A stretch of DNA of 64,000 nucleotides, taken from contig NC_053043.1 of the NCBI RefSeq assembly GCF_003473485.1, positions 15,157,001-15,221,000 of the forward strand, given 5' to 3'. Origin of the DNA: Medicago truncatula (taxonomy: Eukaryota; Streptophyta; Magnoliopsida; Fabales; Fabaceae). A program made the position numbers and the translations under genes. Under the pieces are notes generated by a model. The model saw only the letters and a list, made by a program, of their open reading frames with translations. It was not told where the DNA came from and did no database searches. Shown piece by piece: positions 1 to 11,406 of the stretch (position 1 is the first letter of the stretch; the number at the start of each line of letters is the position of its first letter).

Positions 1-1816
1 GATGAGATAAGGTCCGGACATAAGTTTTTAAGGTGGAGTTGGTTTTATTGGGTTTGAGTTAGACCAAACCCGAACTTTTAAGAATCTGGTGTGAGTGGTA
101 AGCAGCGAGTCTCTTAAGTATGTGGTTATGAGTTTGATTTCTAGTTCATACATATACAATTTCACTTTTTGATAGAGTAAACCTTTAAATGTGTACTCTA
201 GATCTTAGAAGGGATTAGTCTTTGTAGTCGTGTAGGTATCGAGTCCCCCAATGTTGTCATGGTTTTGATTTCTAATTCATACATATAAAAGTTCACTTTT
301 TGATGAAGTAAACCTTTAAGGAACATGTTGAATTAAAATAAATTTTGTATTGAAAAGAATTTTTTTTTAAGCTTTCAAGATATTGAATAAACAACTTTTA
401 AGATGATATTTTTAAATTTGGTTTCTTAAAATGTGTCCTAAAGACATAAGTTAGTATTTTCCAACCTTTAAATGTACTTCAGATTTTGAAAGGCATTAAT
501 TAGTCTTTATCTTTTCGCGAGAATACTCTTAGAATAAGTAATTAAGTACACTCATCGTGAAATTAGTGATGTTACATGTGGAATGCCATGAAACATGACA
601 TGGATTAGGTGTAGGGAAGGGGTGGGAGACAGGAGAAGGAGATGGAGGTATTTTTTTTTTATAACCATGTTATTGGTGCAAAGTACCAATTGACTTTTTG
701 AACAACTAATCTTTGTTGGGTGACAACCTTTAGAAGATTTCTCCTCCCAACCATGTTTTTTCTATCCACAAAGATAGAGGTAACTTGGAATCCCTAATCA
801 ACATCACATTGGATGTCATTGCACACATGGCATCATCGATCCCTAAGTCAATGGTGACGTGTATTTATGTCTGTATCATTGACACTTTTGATCAAAGACA
901 TGCTTGGTCTCTAATATTGACACGACACTGACACTTATAATTACATTCAATTAATTTTTTTTCTCAAATTATTAATTTATCACCGTTGTCAACTTATCAA
1001 TGTCGTGTTTGGGTGGACACTTCATAGATTTTTGTTTGTCATGTGAGCTTCAAACAAAAGATTGATAAAAGAGACTAACCATGAAAAAAATATCATGGTG
1101 ACCAAAGATATATTTACAGCCTTCTAGTTAATTCCAAGGGGAAAAAGCTATATTAGTGAGAAAAGACAGATGTTACAGCTAGGTAGAGGACAAGGTATAT
1201 CCTTTCAAAGTAGTGGAGCTGTCTAGTGACCTGTTTTTTACACTTTTCTTAAAAGGAAAATGTAATCTTTTGAACAACATCCAAAAGAAGATGTAAAACA
1301 AATGTAATTGACATTTTAAGTGATTTGAGCTAGTTGCATAAACTGCACGCAATGAAAGAACTTTCACCTCCTTGTCATTTTCAATATTAGTGACTCATCA
1401 TCAGCCCCACAAATTAAGCAAGTGATTGATTTTTTTTATGAAATAACCAACCTATTTTTAACTTTTTCTGAGCTTATTTATTTTCTTTAAGCTTTTGAGA
1501 TAAAATAAAGAAAATCAACTTACATAAAAGTGCTTATTGCCATAAACTCTTATGTGATAAGTTATTATTGAATAAATATTTCTTAACTAGTTTACCACAT
1601 GTACATTCAATTCAAACAAACTTCACCTCAAAAGTATCCTTCTGACTGTTGTTTGAGTTAAAGATGAAGTAACTCCATGAGGAAACAAAAAAAAAAAAAT
1701 TAAAGTAGTTGAAACAGTGATAGATTTTTATTTGCATTTTTTCCATGATCATGATTGCTTTTGTTTTCACATGTTTTGTTTAGTGAATGAGTAGTGTCTC
1801 TATCTTCATGTTACAG
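1..1816 (+). other. Part of intron 2 of the left-truncated MOSC gene
   Basis: No coding sequence is visible. The stretch resembles intron 2 of the downstream copy: about 541-660 matches about 4890-5010, and about 1400-1600 matches 5580-5595 joined to 6182-6330. It ends in the 3' splice site before 1817. This places exons 1 and 2 of this copy to the left of the window rather than deleted. Contains AT-rich tracts and a poly-T run near 650. Confidence 0.75.
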
Positions 1817-3141
1817 TGCTGAAAGCACCAGGGATGGAACCTCTCAAAGTTTGTTTGAACAAACAGTATGAAGTAGCAGATGATATTACAGTGTGGGAAT
1901 GGACTGGCTCTGCTTGGGACGAAGGAGCCGAAGCATCACAGTGGTTCTCGGATTATTTAGGAAATCCTACTAAACTGGTCCGCTTCAATACTGGTAACAT
2001 CTTTGAAACCTTAAGGGATAATATAACAGCAATAACAATGTTAAGAAGGATTTGTTACTTAGACATGTTAATGTACAAAAAATTCAATTTAACATATGCA
2101 TGTAATGCACAATGGTTCCATGAATTGTAGACACGTTGTGCATGACATAAATAACCACGATAACTCTCAAATAATGTTTCCAAATGCAGCTTCAGAAGTT
2201 AGAAAAGTAGACCCTGATTATGTCGAGGGACAGTACCAAACCTTTTTCAGCGATGGTTATCCGTTCTTAATCGCATCTCAGGTCAGTCCAGTTGCAGTTG
2301 CGAAACAAAGTCGAAACTACTTATATAAGTCCTTACTTTTTATTTGCCATTTATTACTTTCAGGAATCATTGGATGCACTAAACGAGCTTCTAGAGGAAC
2401 CGATACTTATGAATCGTTTCAGACCCAAGTATTAATTTTTTCAAGCCTGTGTCTAGTGTTTCATAGTATTTGTTACTAGTTTAGATCACGCAATTGAGAT
2501 TTTGGTGCCACGTGGTGCAGTATCCTTGTTGAAGGTTGTGAACCGTACTCTGAAGATCTATGGAGAGATTTCAAGATAAGCAGCTTCTCATTTCAGGGTG
2601 CCAAGCTGTGTTACCGTTGTAAGGTGAAAAATTCTACTTTATAATCTCCTAGATATCCATATTCAAAAAGCGAGCTGAACCAACCAGTTCAACCTATTGA
2701 ACCAGGAACCGTTCAATTGACTGGTTTGTTTGATCTCAGTTAAATTTATCTGAGAATACATGCCAATAGCATTTATCTAATGTGCATTATTGATGATGCT
2801 TATTATGGTAAGATTCCAACAATCAATCAAGAGACAGCAAAAGTTGGACCTGAACCAAATGAAACTCTCATGAAATATAGGTCTGGCCAAATCATAAGAC
2901 CAAATGATAAAAACAAAAAGAGGGTGAGACATTCATTCATCAAACTTTCAATTAAAATGTCCCTTTTGTATATTAATGTCAAGTGACATATGAAATGCTT
3001 GTGATGCAGGTCTACTTTGGTCATGATATAGTGTGGAACTGGATGGAATCTTCTGCTAAGGAGGATGGAAAAGTCCTTAAATTGGGAGATCCTGTTTATG
3101 TTATAAAAAAATTCTCTTCTCCAGCAGAAGCAGCTGCTTAA
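1817..3141 (+). CDS. MOSC-domain protein (mARC / Moco sulfurase C-terminal type), copy 1, 5' end outside window
   Basis: A molybdenum-cofactor-binding MOSC protein of the mitochondrial amidoxime reducing component (mARC) type, expected to reduce N-hydroxylated substrates using electrons from cytochrome b5 and its reductase. Six exons are readable: 1817-1993, 2190-2281, 2364-2428, 2521-2623, 2813-2923 and 3010-3141. Introns are GT-AG and phases join without a stop. The first visible exon is the end of the N-terminal beta-barrel (KAPGMEPLKVCL). The MOSC core follows, with FRPN, LVEGC, the LCxRCK motif whose second Cys is the expected Mo ligand, and the terminal LGDPVYVIKK. 226 codons are visible. 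It lacks only exons 1-2 relative to copy 2, and those should lie upstream. It differs by scattered substitutions (GCEP for GCGP, INQETA for VDQETA) and one missing codon in exon 7. No disabling mutation is seen. The reductase activity is inferred from the family. Confidence 0.87.
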
Positions 3142-4014
3142 AAGGCTATAATGACTTAAACTTTTATCAAAAATTAGTACCAGTGGCTATATTGAAATTA
3201 AGTGATTATTACATGGTTGCTGAACTTTGCTTTGAGCTGTTGCAACTTGTAGATTGTAATGCATCTATTATGCCTTGTATCCAAATAATCACATGAAAAT
3301 AAGGATTGTGCAAAAACTAAAAAATACCTTTCATTTGTTTTATATTTTCTTTTTGTTCATCGTTTTTATACTTTTTGTCCAATTATTTTACACATGCATT
3401 TAAAGATGTGTTGTCACATTTAATGAATATGATTATATTAATTAATTGATGTGACAACATATGTATTTGTAAAATAATCGTACATTGAAAGAGCATATTA
3501 ATTAAACTATTTCAAAAATAAGAGGAGAGATTTCATAAATATATATTCTTATCATAGCATTTGGAACATGTTCAACAAAAATTGAGAACAAATTTGTTGG
3601 TCAAATTACCTTTACATGTTAATCAATTTTTTTCTTAAGTTATTTAATTACAACATAATAAATTTCAGCATTTGGATGGAGTGTAGGAATTTGAAATTTT
3701 ATAGAGAACTCTAATTAAGTAATCTTCTCTGCATAAATAAATTCAATAACAAACATTAAATAGTTGGTACTTGAGTTTGGAAGGGTTAATCAGCAAGTTT
3801 TTGCGCCAAACAGATCATGTCAATATCTTATCATGCGTATGAATCGGATCCTTAGAGAGTTTGTAGAGGTGAAATATATCTAATCATTAATGTTATTGTG
3901 ATGTGTGACGTGGCTCCTAGTGAGTCAGCTATTTATTCCATTAGCATTGCAGGGATTATCCTTTTTTATGTAACAACAAAGAGAAAGAGATAGCAAGAAA
4001 GAAGAATAATATTA
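3142..4014. other. Intergenic spacer between the two MOSC copies
   Basis: No gene is seen. The first ~160 bases (3' flank of copy 1) resemble 8518-8660 after copy 2. The segment near 3660-3720 resembles 9335-9380. The duplicated unit therefore includes several hundred bases of 3' flank, and its junction lies near 3760. The rest should hold the copy 2 promoter and 5'UTR; a weak AT-rich box lies near 3929. Confidence 0.6.
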
Positions 4015-7000
4015 ATGGGTGCTGCATCATCAAGTTCAACAACATCTGAGACAGAGTCATCAACAACACCTGATGCTAAGGTTACAGGCCTTTTCATATA
4101 TCCTGTTAAGTCATGCCGTGGAATTCCTCTTTCTAATGCTCCACTCACACCTTCTGGTACCACATATATTCCTTCTTGTATTATTTATTTTTTGAAAACT
4201 TGGACCGACTAATCCGAGGGGTCCAATCCAAATGTTTACTTGATAGGATTTCGATGGGATCGACAGTGGATGGTTGTCAATTCAAAAGGGAGGGCATGCA
4301 CTATAAGAGTTGAACCAAGGTTTGCTTTGATTGATGTTGAACTACCACCTGAGGCATTTCTTCAACACTGGGAACCAACCACTGATTCCTTTATGGGTAT
4401 ATTTCATTTTTCATAAGCTCCTTCAAAACATATCATACCTTTTTATTTATTGATTTTATTTGTTTTCATATGGTAAAATACTACGGTGACATTTTATATG
4501 CTGAGGTCCGGGTTTAAACTCATAGTTTTTCACTTCTCAACATTTAGTGTGAGTTTCACTGTTAGGTCTTTATAATCAAAAAACAAAAATGATGTGATGT
4601 GTTTCGGAAAATATTCAAGTCTCGGATAGAATAAAGATAAGGTCTGAAATATGTTTATAAAGAGTGACAACCTTCCCCTTATAAGTCGGTTTTGTAAGAA
4701 TGAATTAGTCCCAATATAAAATCTTAATAGTGTGAGCTGTGACTAGTTTTGTTCCTTAAGCAAGTGGTTGTAGGTTTGATTTCTAACTCATGCATATAAA
4801 TTCACTCTTTGATAGATTAAATCTTTAAATGTATCCAGATTTGAAAGGGTTTAGTCTTCATAGTTGCGTGCAGAGAGTACTCTTGGTAGTATTGAACATC
4901 GTGAAATTAATGATGCCACTTGTGCAATGCCATGGAACATGTCATGTATTAGGGGTAGGGGCGACAAGGGAGACTGTAGGAGGAGATGAAGGTGTTTTTT
5001 TTCGTAACCAATTTATTGATGCGAAATATCCATAGGCTAGCTAGTCACTTTTAGTTAGGTCTACCTGCCCAACCACGTTTTTTCCATCTATATTTGCGCA
5101 GTCTAGTCTTTTTCTAAAGGGAAAAAACTGCAGTATATGGTGTGCTGGTATAATCACATTTGATTATAAGGTATATCCTTTCAGGGTAGGGCGGGCTATA
5201 TGGTGAGCTGGTATCTATGCTTATCATAAATGGAATGTAAACTCTTTTTTGATATCTAAGAGATTTGAGCTACTATCAAATACATCAAATGCTTGCATAA
5301 ACCGCACAGCATGATAGAAAACAACTTCCACCTCTGTATTTATCAAAACCTTCATAAATAAAAAATCATCAAAGTCAAATTTGATATAAAGCAAAATAAG
5401 TGACTCGTCAACTTCTCGTGAACAACACGAAAAACGTTGCTTGTTATATAAGAATGTAGAAGCCTTACAAGGCAGGACTAAGTGATTTATTGTTTCTGAA
5501 CTAGAAGTGTACAATACATTACAAATTAAGAAGCAAAACAAAAGTGGTAAGATATATGGATCTTATGGCATAAACATGTAAGCAAGTGTTTGATTTTTTT
5601 TTTTAATCAGCAAATATTATTAAGCAAGTATGCACAAAACCCGAAAAGGAGGAAAAAGAGTACAAGCAAGAGGGCCTTATAACAGCTGACGCCTCCACAC
5701 CAAAAGAACACTCGATAAAAAAACCCCTAAATACCGGAAACGAAACAGAACCGGTACTAACACTTACAAACCTTTTGCCACAGCACTAAACAAACGGCAA
5801 AACAGGCATTACGTACAGTCCTAAAAAACATACTAACACAGCCCGCTAAGGACAAACAGCAGCAAGCACAAAAAGAACAGGACCACTATCGCTGCTCCCT
5901 ACCTCCAAAGCACAAAAAGCTGCAACAGGACACCCACCAGCGGAGCACCAAGCAGACAGACCACAGCCAGCAAACCAAGAGCACACAGGCAGGCCGAAAA
6001 CCACAAAACCAGCAAAACTGTGATGCTTAAAAACAGAAAAACTGTCAGCAGATCCAAAAAAACTGACAGCCCACCAAAACTCATCTCAAGAGGCACTCCC
6101 GTGGACACCAACTCCACTCATAGAACATACAAGTCGGATTATTAAGTCTTCCTCCACAAGCTCCTTCACAAGTGTTTGATTGAGTTTATGAAATAGCTTA
6201 CAGCCAATCTATAACTTCTTCTGAGCTTATTTTTATAAGCTATTAAGATAAAATTATGCAAAACAACTTATGTGGAAGGGCTTATTGCTTTAAACTCTTA
6301 TGTGATAAGTTGTTTTTGAATAAATATTTAATTAAGCCATTTGCAAATGCATATTCAGTTCAAACAAGCTTGACCTCCAAAGTATCATCCCTTACTGTTT
6401 TCTGAATTAAGGATGAGACTGAGTTCGAATCCCTATCGGAAATGTATTGCTAAGTCTGCCCCCTCCCCCTAAATAAAAAAATAATAGTCCCCCTCCCCTA
6501 TTTATTTAACAAAAAACATGTGAACCCTTTGACTTGATTTACATGCTTATACTTGTGTTTTCTAGGTTATTTGCCAAGTATCCTCGTTAACACTTATGAA
6601 AAAACTTTGAGGGGAATTTGTGAAATTTTGTGTAGTATATTCAATTCCTCTCTTCTTGTTTATGGAAGCCATTGATAAATGTCTGTTATATAATGGACAT
6701 CAATGTTGTCTTTTTCCGTCCTATTTGATATCTGAAGTAGTTAGGACATGATTTTTTATATAAGTTTCTGCCTTTTATTCCGCATTCTGTGTTCATATTT
6801 CATTTTTAATTTCACAGAATCCTTCCTTCTGTTCTTAATTTTTATAAAATAGAAAAATTGCAGTAGTTAAAAGTTTAAACGCCAATAGACTTTTGAATGG
6901 CACATTCTTCATGATCATGATTGCTTTTTCTTCTTCCTTTCTTTAGTTAATGAATGGAGTTTTTTTATCTTCATGTTACAGTGTTGAAAGCACCTGGGAT

Positions 7001-8517
7001 GGAACCTCTGAAAGTTTGTTTGAACAAACAGTATGAAGTAGAAGATGATGTTACGGTGTGGGAATGGACTGGCTCTGCCTGGGACGAGGGAGCTGAAGCA
7101 TCACAGTGGTTCTCAGATTATTTAGGATATCCTGCTAAACTGGTCCGCTTCAATACTGGTAACGTCTTTGAAACCTTAAAGAATACAAAAATGATGATAA
7201 CAATGTTTAGAAGGATTTGTTACTTTTAGACACATAAATGATTGGTAAAGGACTATAACGGCTTCAAGAAAACATGAGTATTACTAGGACTAACTTGTTG
7301 CTTTTATAATAAATGTGTTTAATATGATGTGAACAAAATCAATTTAACATATGCATGTAATGCACAATGGTTCCATGAACTGCGGTTGCATTGTGCATGA
7401 TATAAATGACCACGATGACTCTCAAGTAATGTTCCAAATGCAGCTTCAGAAGTTAGAAAAGTAGACCCTGATTATGTCAAGGGACAGCACCAGACCTTTT
7501 TCAGCGATGGTTATCCGTTCTTACTCGTATCTCAGGTCAGTCAAGTAGCAGTTGGGAAATGAAGTCGAAAGTTTACTGATTGAAATCTTTACTTTTTGTT
7601 ATTTATTGCTTTCAGGATTCATTGGATTCACTAAACGAGCTTCTAGAGGAACCGATACCTATGAATCGTTTCAGACCCAAGTATTAATTTCTCCATGCCT
7701 TTTTGTCTAGTAGTAATGTAATTATATTCTTGCATAGTATAGTATTGGTTACTACTTCAGATCACGTAATTGATATTTTGGTGCCACGGGGTGCAGTATC
7801 CTTGTTGAAGGTTGTGGACCATATTCTGAAGACCTATGGAGAGATATCAAGATAAGCAGGTTTTCATTTCAAGGAGCCAAACTGTGTGGCCGTTGTAAGG
7901 TAATGAGTTCTTCTTTATAGTTTCTTACATAACATATAGCGCTCGTTCAAAGCTAGTTGTACTGGAAAAAAATTAGATCGTAGTATTTATATACAAGTTT
8001 AATCTGTAAACCGTAAGTTTGATTAATAGAAAGGAACTGCAGCTGCTTTATAGTCGGAGATATAGACATATCTGGCCAAACTTCGTTACCAACTATTGTG
8101 TGTTCATTGTTGCGTTTTTCATATATTTATTCTTTTGAACCGCAGTTGCTGTTCTAATATGAATGATGCTTATTATGGTTAGGTACCAACAGTCGATCAA
8201 GAGACAGCAATGTATGGAGATGAACCAACTAAAACTCTCATGAAAATTAGGTCTGGCGAAGTCTTACGACCAAATAGTGACAAAAACAAAAAGATGGTGA
8301 GATTAGTATTCAGTCATCAAATTCTGAATGAATTTCCCTTTGGTTTCATCGATGTCAAGCGATACATGAAATACTTGTGTTGCAGGTCTACTTTGGTCAG
8401 AATGTAGTGTGGAACTGGAATGAATCTTCTGCTAAAGGGGATGAAAAAGTTCTTAAATTGGGAGATCCTGTTTATGTTATCAAAAAAGTCTCTTCTCCAG
8501 CAGAAGCAGCTGCTTAA
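4015..8517 (+). CDS. MOSC-domain protein (mARC / Moco sulfurase C-terminal type), copy 2, complete
   Basis: Complete tandem paralogue, 324 residues in eight exons: 4015-4156, 4247-4396, 6982-7158, 7444-7535, 7616-7680, 7797-7899, 8183-8296 and 8386-8517. All introns are GT-AG and the phases (1,1,1,0,2,0,0) agree. The start is the first ATG and opens with a Ser/Thr-rich segment (MGAASSSSTTSETESS). Then comes the MOSC_N signature beginning VTGLFIYPVKSCRG, with RWDRQWMVV and the barrel end in exon 3. The MOSC domain carries FRPN, LVEGCGPYSEDLW, LCGRCK and LGDPVYVIKK. Arabidopsis relatives (At1g30910, At5g44720) have similar length and order. Expected role: Mo-dependent reduction of N-hydroxylated compounds. 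Intron 2 is 2.6 kb because a retroelement sits at 5596-6168. No subcellular signal is certain by eye. Confidence 0.92.
5596..6168 (-). mobile_element. Truncated LINE-type retroinsertion in intron 2
   Basis: A 573-bp insertion flanked by a 13-bp direct repeat (CAAGTGTTTGATT at 5583-5595 and 6169-6181). The corresponding intron of copy 1 lacks it. It begins on + with a poly-T run, meaning a 3' poly(A) tail on the minus strand. Next to the tail is a motif (AATCAGCAAATATTATTAA) nearly shared by the insertion at 29742. These features indicate target-primed retrotransposition of a 5'-truncated LINE. A 72-codon frame at 5899-6117 is probably fortuitous. Confidence 0.75.
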
Positions 8518-8884
8518 AAGGCTACAATGACACAAACTTTATCAAACATGAGTATAGTGGTTATGCTGAAATTAAGTGATAATGCATCATTCATGATGGT
8601 TGCTGAACTTTGCTTTGAGGAGTTGTAATGTAATGCATCTCTATTATGTCTTGTATATCCAAATAATCATGGAGATCAAATTTCTTGGACAAATTAAGAT
8701 AAAACGTGGCTAGAGGGATTCGATAAGGCGACTGTAAACGTAAGCTCCGTGTGTGTGGTTCCATTCAGTTCTTTGCATTCTAAAAAATGTTTTTTTTTTT
8801 TTCTTTCTTTCACTAAGAGCTTAATTTATATTGTGTTTTGTTTGCCTTCTCCTCAAAAATGTTGAGAAGACTTGTAAAAAAAAG

Positions 8885-9261
8885 GGGTAAATATCTCTTT
8901 TCGTCCCCGTAATATTAGCGAATTTCGGTTTTAATCCCTGTAAATAAAAAGATTTAGATTTTGTCCCTGTAATTTTAGATTATTCCACTTTTGGTCCCTC
9001 CTTTCATCACGTCAGCTAAATCTGCATCAATTAAGTCCTTGTAATTTCAGATTCCTCCCACTTTTGGTCCCTGTAATTTCAGATTCCTCCACTTTTGATC
9101 CCTCATTTTACGTGCCATGTATGCAGATTTTGCTGACGTGGTGGAATGAGGGATCAAAAGTGGAAGAATCTGAAATTACAGGGACAAAATCTAAATTTTT
9201 TTTTACAGGGACTAAAATCGAAATTCGCTAATATTACGGGGACGAAAAGAGGTATTTACCC
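8885..9261. mobile_element. MULE-type MITE with long terminal inverted repeats
   Basis: The left end (GGGTAAATATCTCTTTTCG) is mirrored by the right end (CGAAAAGAGGTATTTACCC). Inverted similarity extends over 40 bp at the tips and, with gaps, through most of the element. Internal repeats of the 'ggtccctgtaattt' kind are typical of legume Mutator-derived MITEs. The flanks are poly-A, so the target duplication is only suggestive. Noncoding; a 63-codon frame inside it is not a gene. Confidence 0.8.
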
Positions 9262-9271
9262 AAAAAAAAAA

Positions 9272-11406
9272 TGTAGAAAAGGTAAAAAAAGTTTTTTTTT
9301 TTTTTTTTTTTACCAAGAGCTTAATTTGTATTTGTAGCATCATTTGGATGGAGTGTAGGAAAATTGAAATTTTAGTTTTGTAAACTTCTTTTCAATCAGT
9401 TTTAACCAAACTGATACTAAGCTATTGCACATATTGTTGTTGTGTTGATAATTGGTAATCTCAGGTAGTTATTAGCAATAAACTTAACACACTTTTTAGC
9501 ACACTCACACCTATTAGTTGAAATTTGAATTGATCACACTAAGTCATGTCAGTCTCACATAATTGTGTCGAGATTATATAATTACAACTAAGAAAGTGTG
9601 TTGGAAAGAATGTGTCGATAAAAAATTTCAATTATCCATATGAACAAATCCTTTACAAATTCACACCTTCAACCAAATGCTTTCCCTTTTTCTTTTTTAC
9701 CAAACCAATGCGTTACTTGACACTGTCATCTCGCCTAAAGAAGCCATTGGTTCAACTCTTCAAAGCTAGTCCCCTTTTTGTAATTCTCCACAAACCATTG
9801 ATAATCCAACTGATTCCAGCCAGTATATTATAGAAGATGTAAATGTCAAAGAAAATAAAATTACATTACTATGTTTTGTTCAAGAAAATAACAAGGCAAG
9901 TACGAACCATGAAAAGAGTCAATCAAGATGTTAAAATAACAAAAGGCAATGTTTTTATAGAGTATTCAACACACTATGCAAAAAAAGTACAGTAAACGTT
10001 CTATGGAAATTATTCCAAGATATAAGCTATGAAGCATCTATATAGACACGATGCTGATGATAATTTAAGTGATTGAATGCAACCATGTGCAACGGTGTGG
10101 TGTTGATGTTGGACAGCGACACATGTCAGATACCAAACACACTTTCGATGTGAAGTGCAGGTGCTACATACGATATAAGCACAGAAACAGAGGTTAATAA
10201 TTCTACTGCTATAGGTTGAAGTGAGAGACGTTAGGGAAAATGAGCATCAGCTATGGAGCATGGTTCGTCACCAGTACCACACTTTACAAGAGACTAACTG
10301 AATATTAGTTCATTTTATCGATTTATTCCAATAAACCCATCCATCCAATATTCCATCCCCTCCCACAAGATACCAACCATGGTTCAACACTAAAAACTTA
10401 ACAGCATTAGGTGGATAATAGAAGAATAAGAAACTAACAATCATATTCTCATCCCTACCATGATTTTATGGCGAGTACATTGTTATAGTATGCATTGCAA
10501 ACAACAAAAGGCTAATTTACTAACAGATAATAAAATTTTTAGAAATCGAGTATCGAATAAAGATTGTGTTTTTCACTATACCAATGGAATGGAGGAAGTT
10601 TATGAAATTTCATTTGTACATGAAATAATTGAATAGACAACAATTGCTGACCCTTGACTATCTGTTTTATCAATCAGTCCCCCAAATTTCCACCCAATTT
10701 GTATACTCGGCTGTAATAATAAGAGTCAACTATGGAATTTGCATCTTTTTCTGAATCTGAGGGACAGATATAATCAGAAGATGAGTTTTGTATTCTTTTC
10801 CTTTTCACTTATGTTCGTTCGCATCTGGTAGCAATCCTATAAACCAGTTCATCATTATTGACTTTCATTTGCCTAACAAGATGCAATCTGCATAATACTT
10901 GCAAATTGTATGAAATCATTTACTGGCCAACTGTTGATAGTGTACACATACAACCACTTACCAGCTCACAGAGTGTACATATACAACCAATTACTTTGAC
11001 TGAGCCCTGTTGAAATCCACTCACTCTTATAGATCAAAGTTGATTGAATGTTGAACACTTGATCCTTTTAATACTCAGTTCTCACCATTGTAAGTTGCAA
11101 AGTGTACATATTTTAGACAGAAAAGCAAATTATTCTAGTGACTTTGCAATGACGGAAAGTGGTTTAAACTGTTTCATCGGTTAAGTGGTAGTATTCTCAT
11201 CTTTCACCTGTTTGGCATCAATCCTGCGCATATGCTGATATCTCCAAGCAGGCAAAAGAAGGAAAGTTCTGTATCAAACACATTTAATTGCATATAAACT
11301 TCGAAAGTTTGTGATCTTGTGTTTGAGGATCTGGATCAATAAATTCCTGTATCGGCATTTTCTTAGCTTCAAGAAATTCTTATTCAACAACACATCTTAC
11401 ACGATA
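9272..11406. other. Intergenic between MOSC copy 2 and the PPR gene
   Basis: No gene can be supported. The first ~120 bases resemble the flank of MOSC copy 1 (3631-3760). Sequence near 10040-10150 is related to a dispersed repeat also seen near 19580-19650. The part nearest 11406 should be the 3'UTR of the minus-strand PPR gene. A minus-strand open stretch at about 10680-10812 lacks a start, splice context and recognisable similarity. Confidence 0.5.

Noticed and set aside
9146-9337. 63-codon + frame
   Set aside because: Lies in the right arm of a MITE and its poly-A/T flank.
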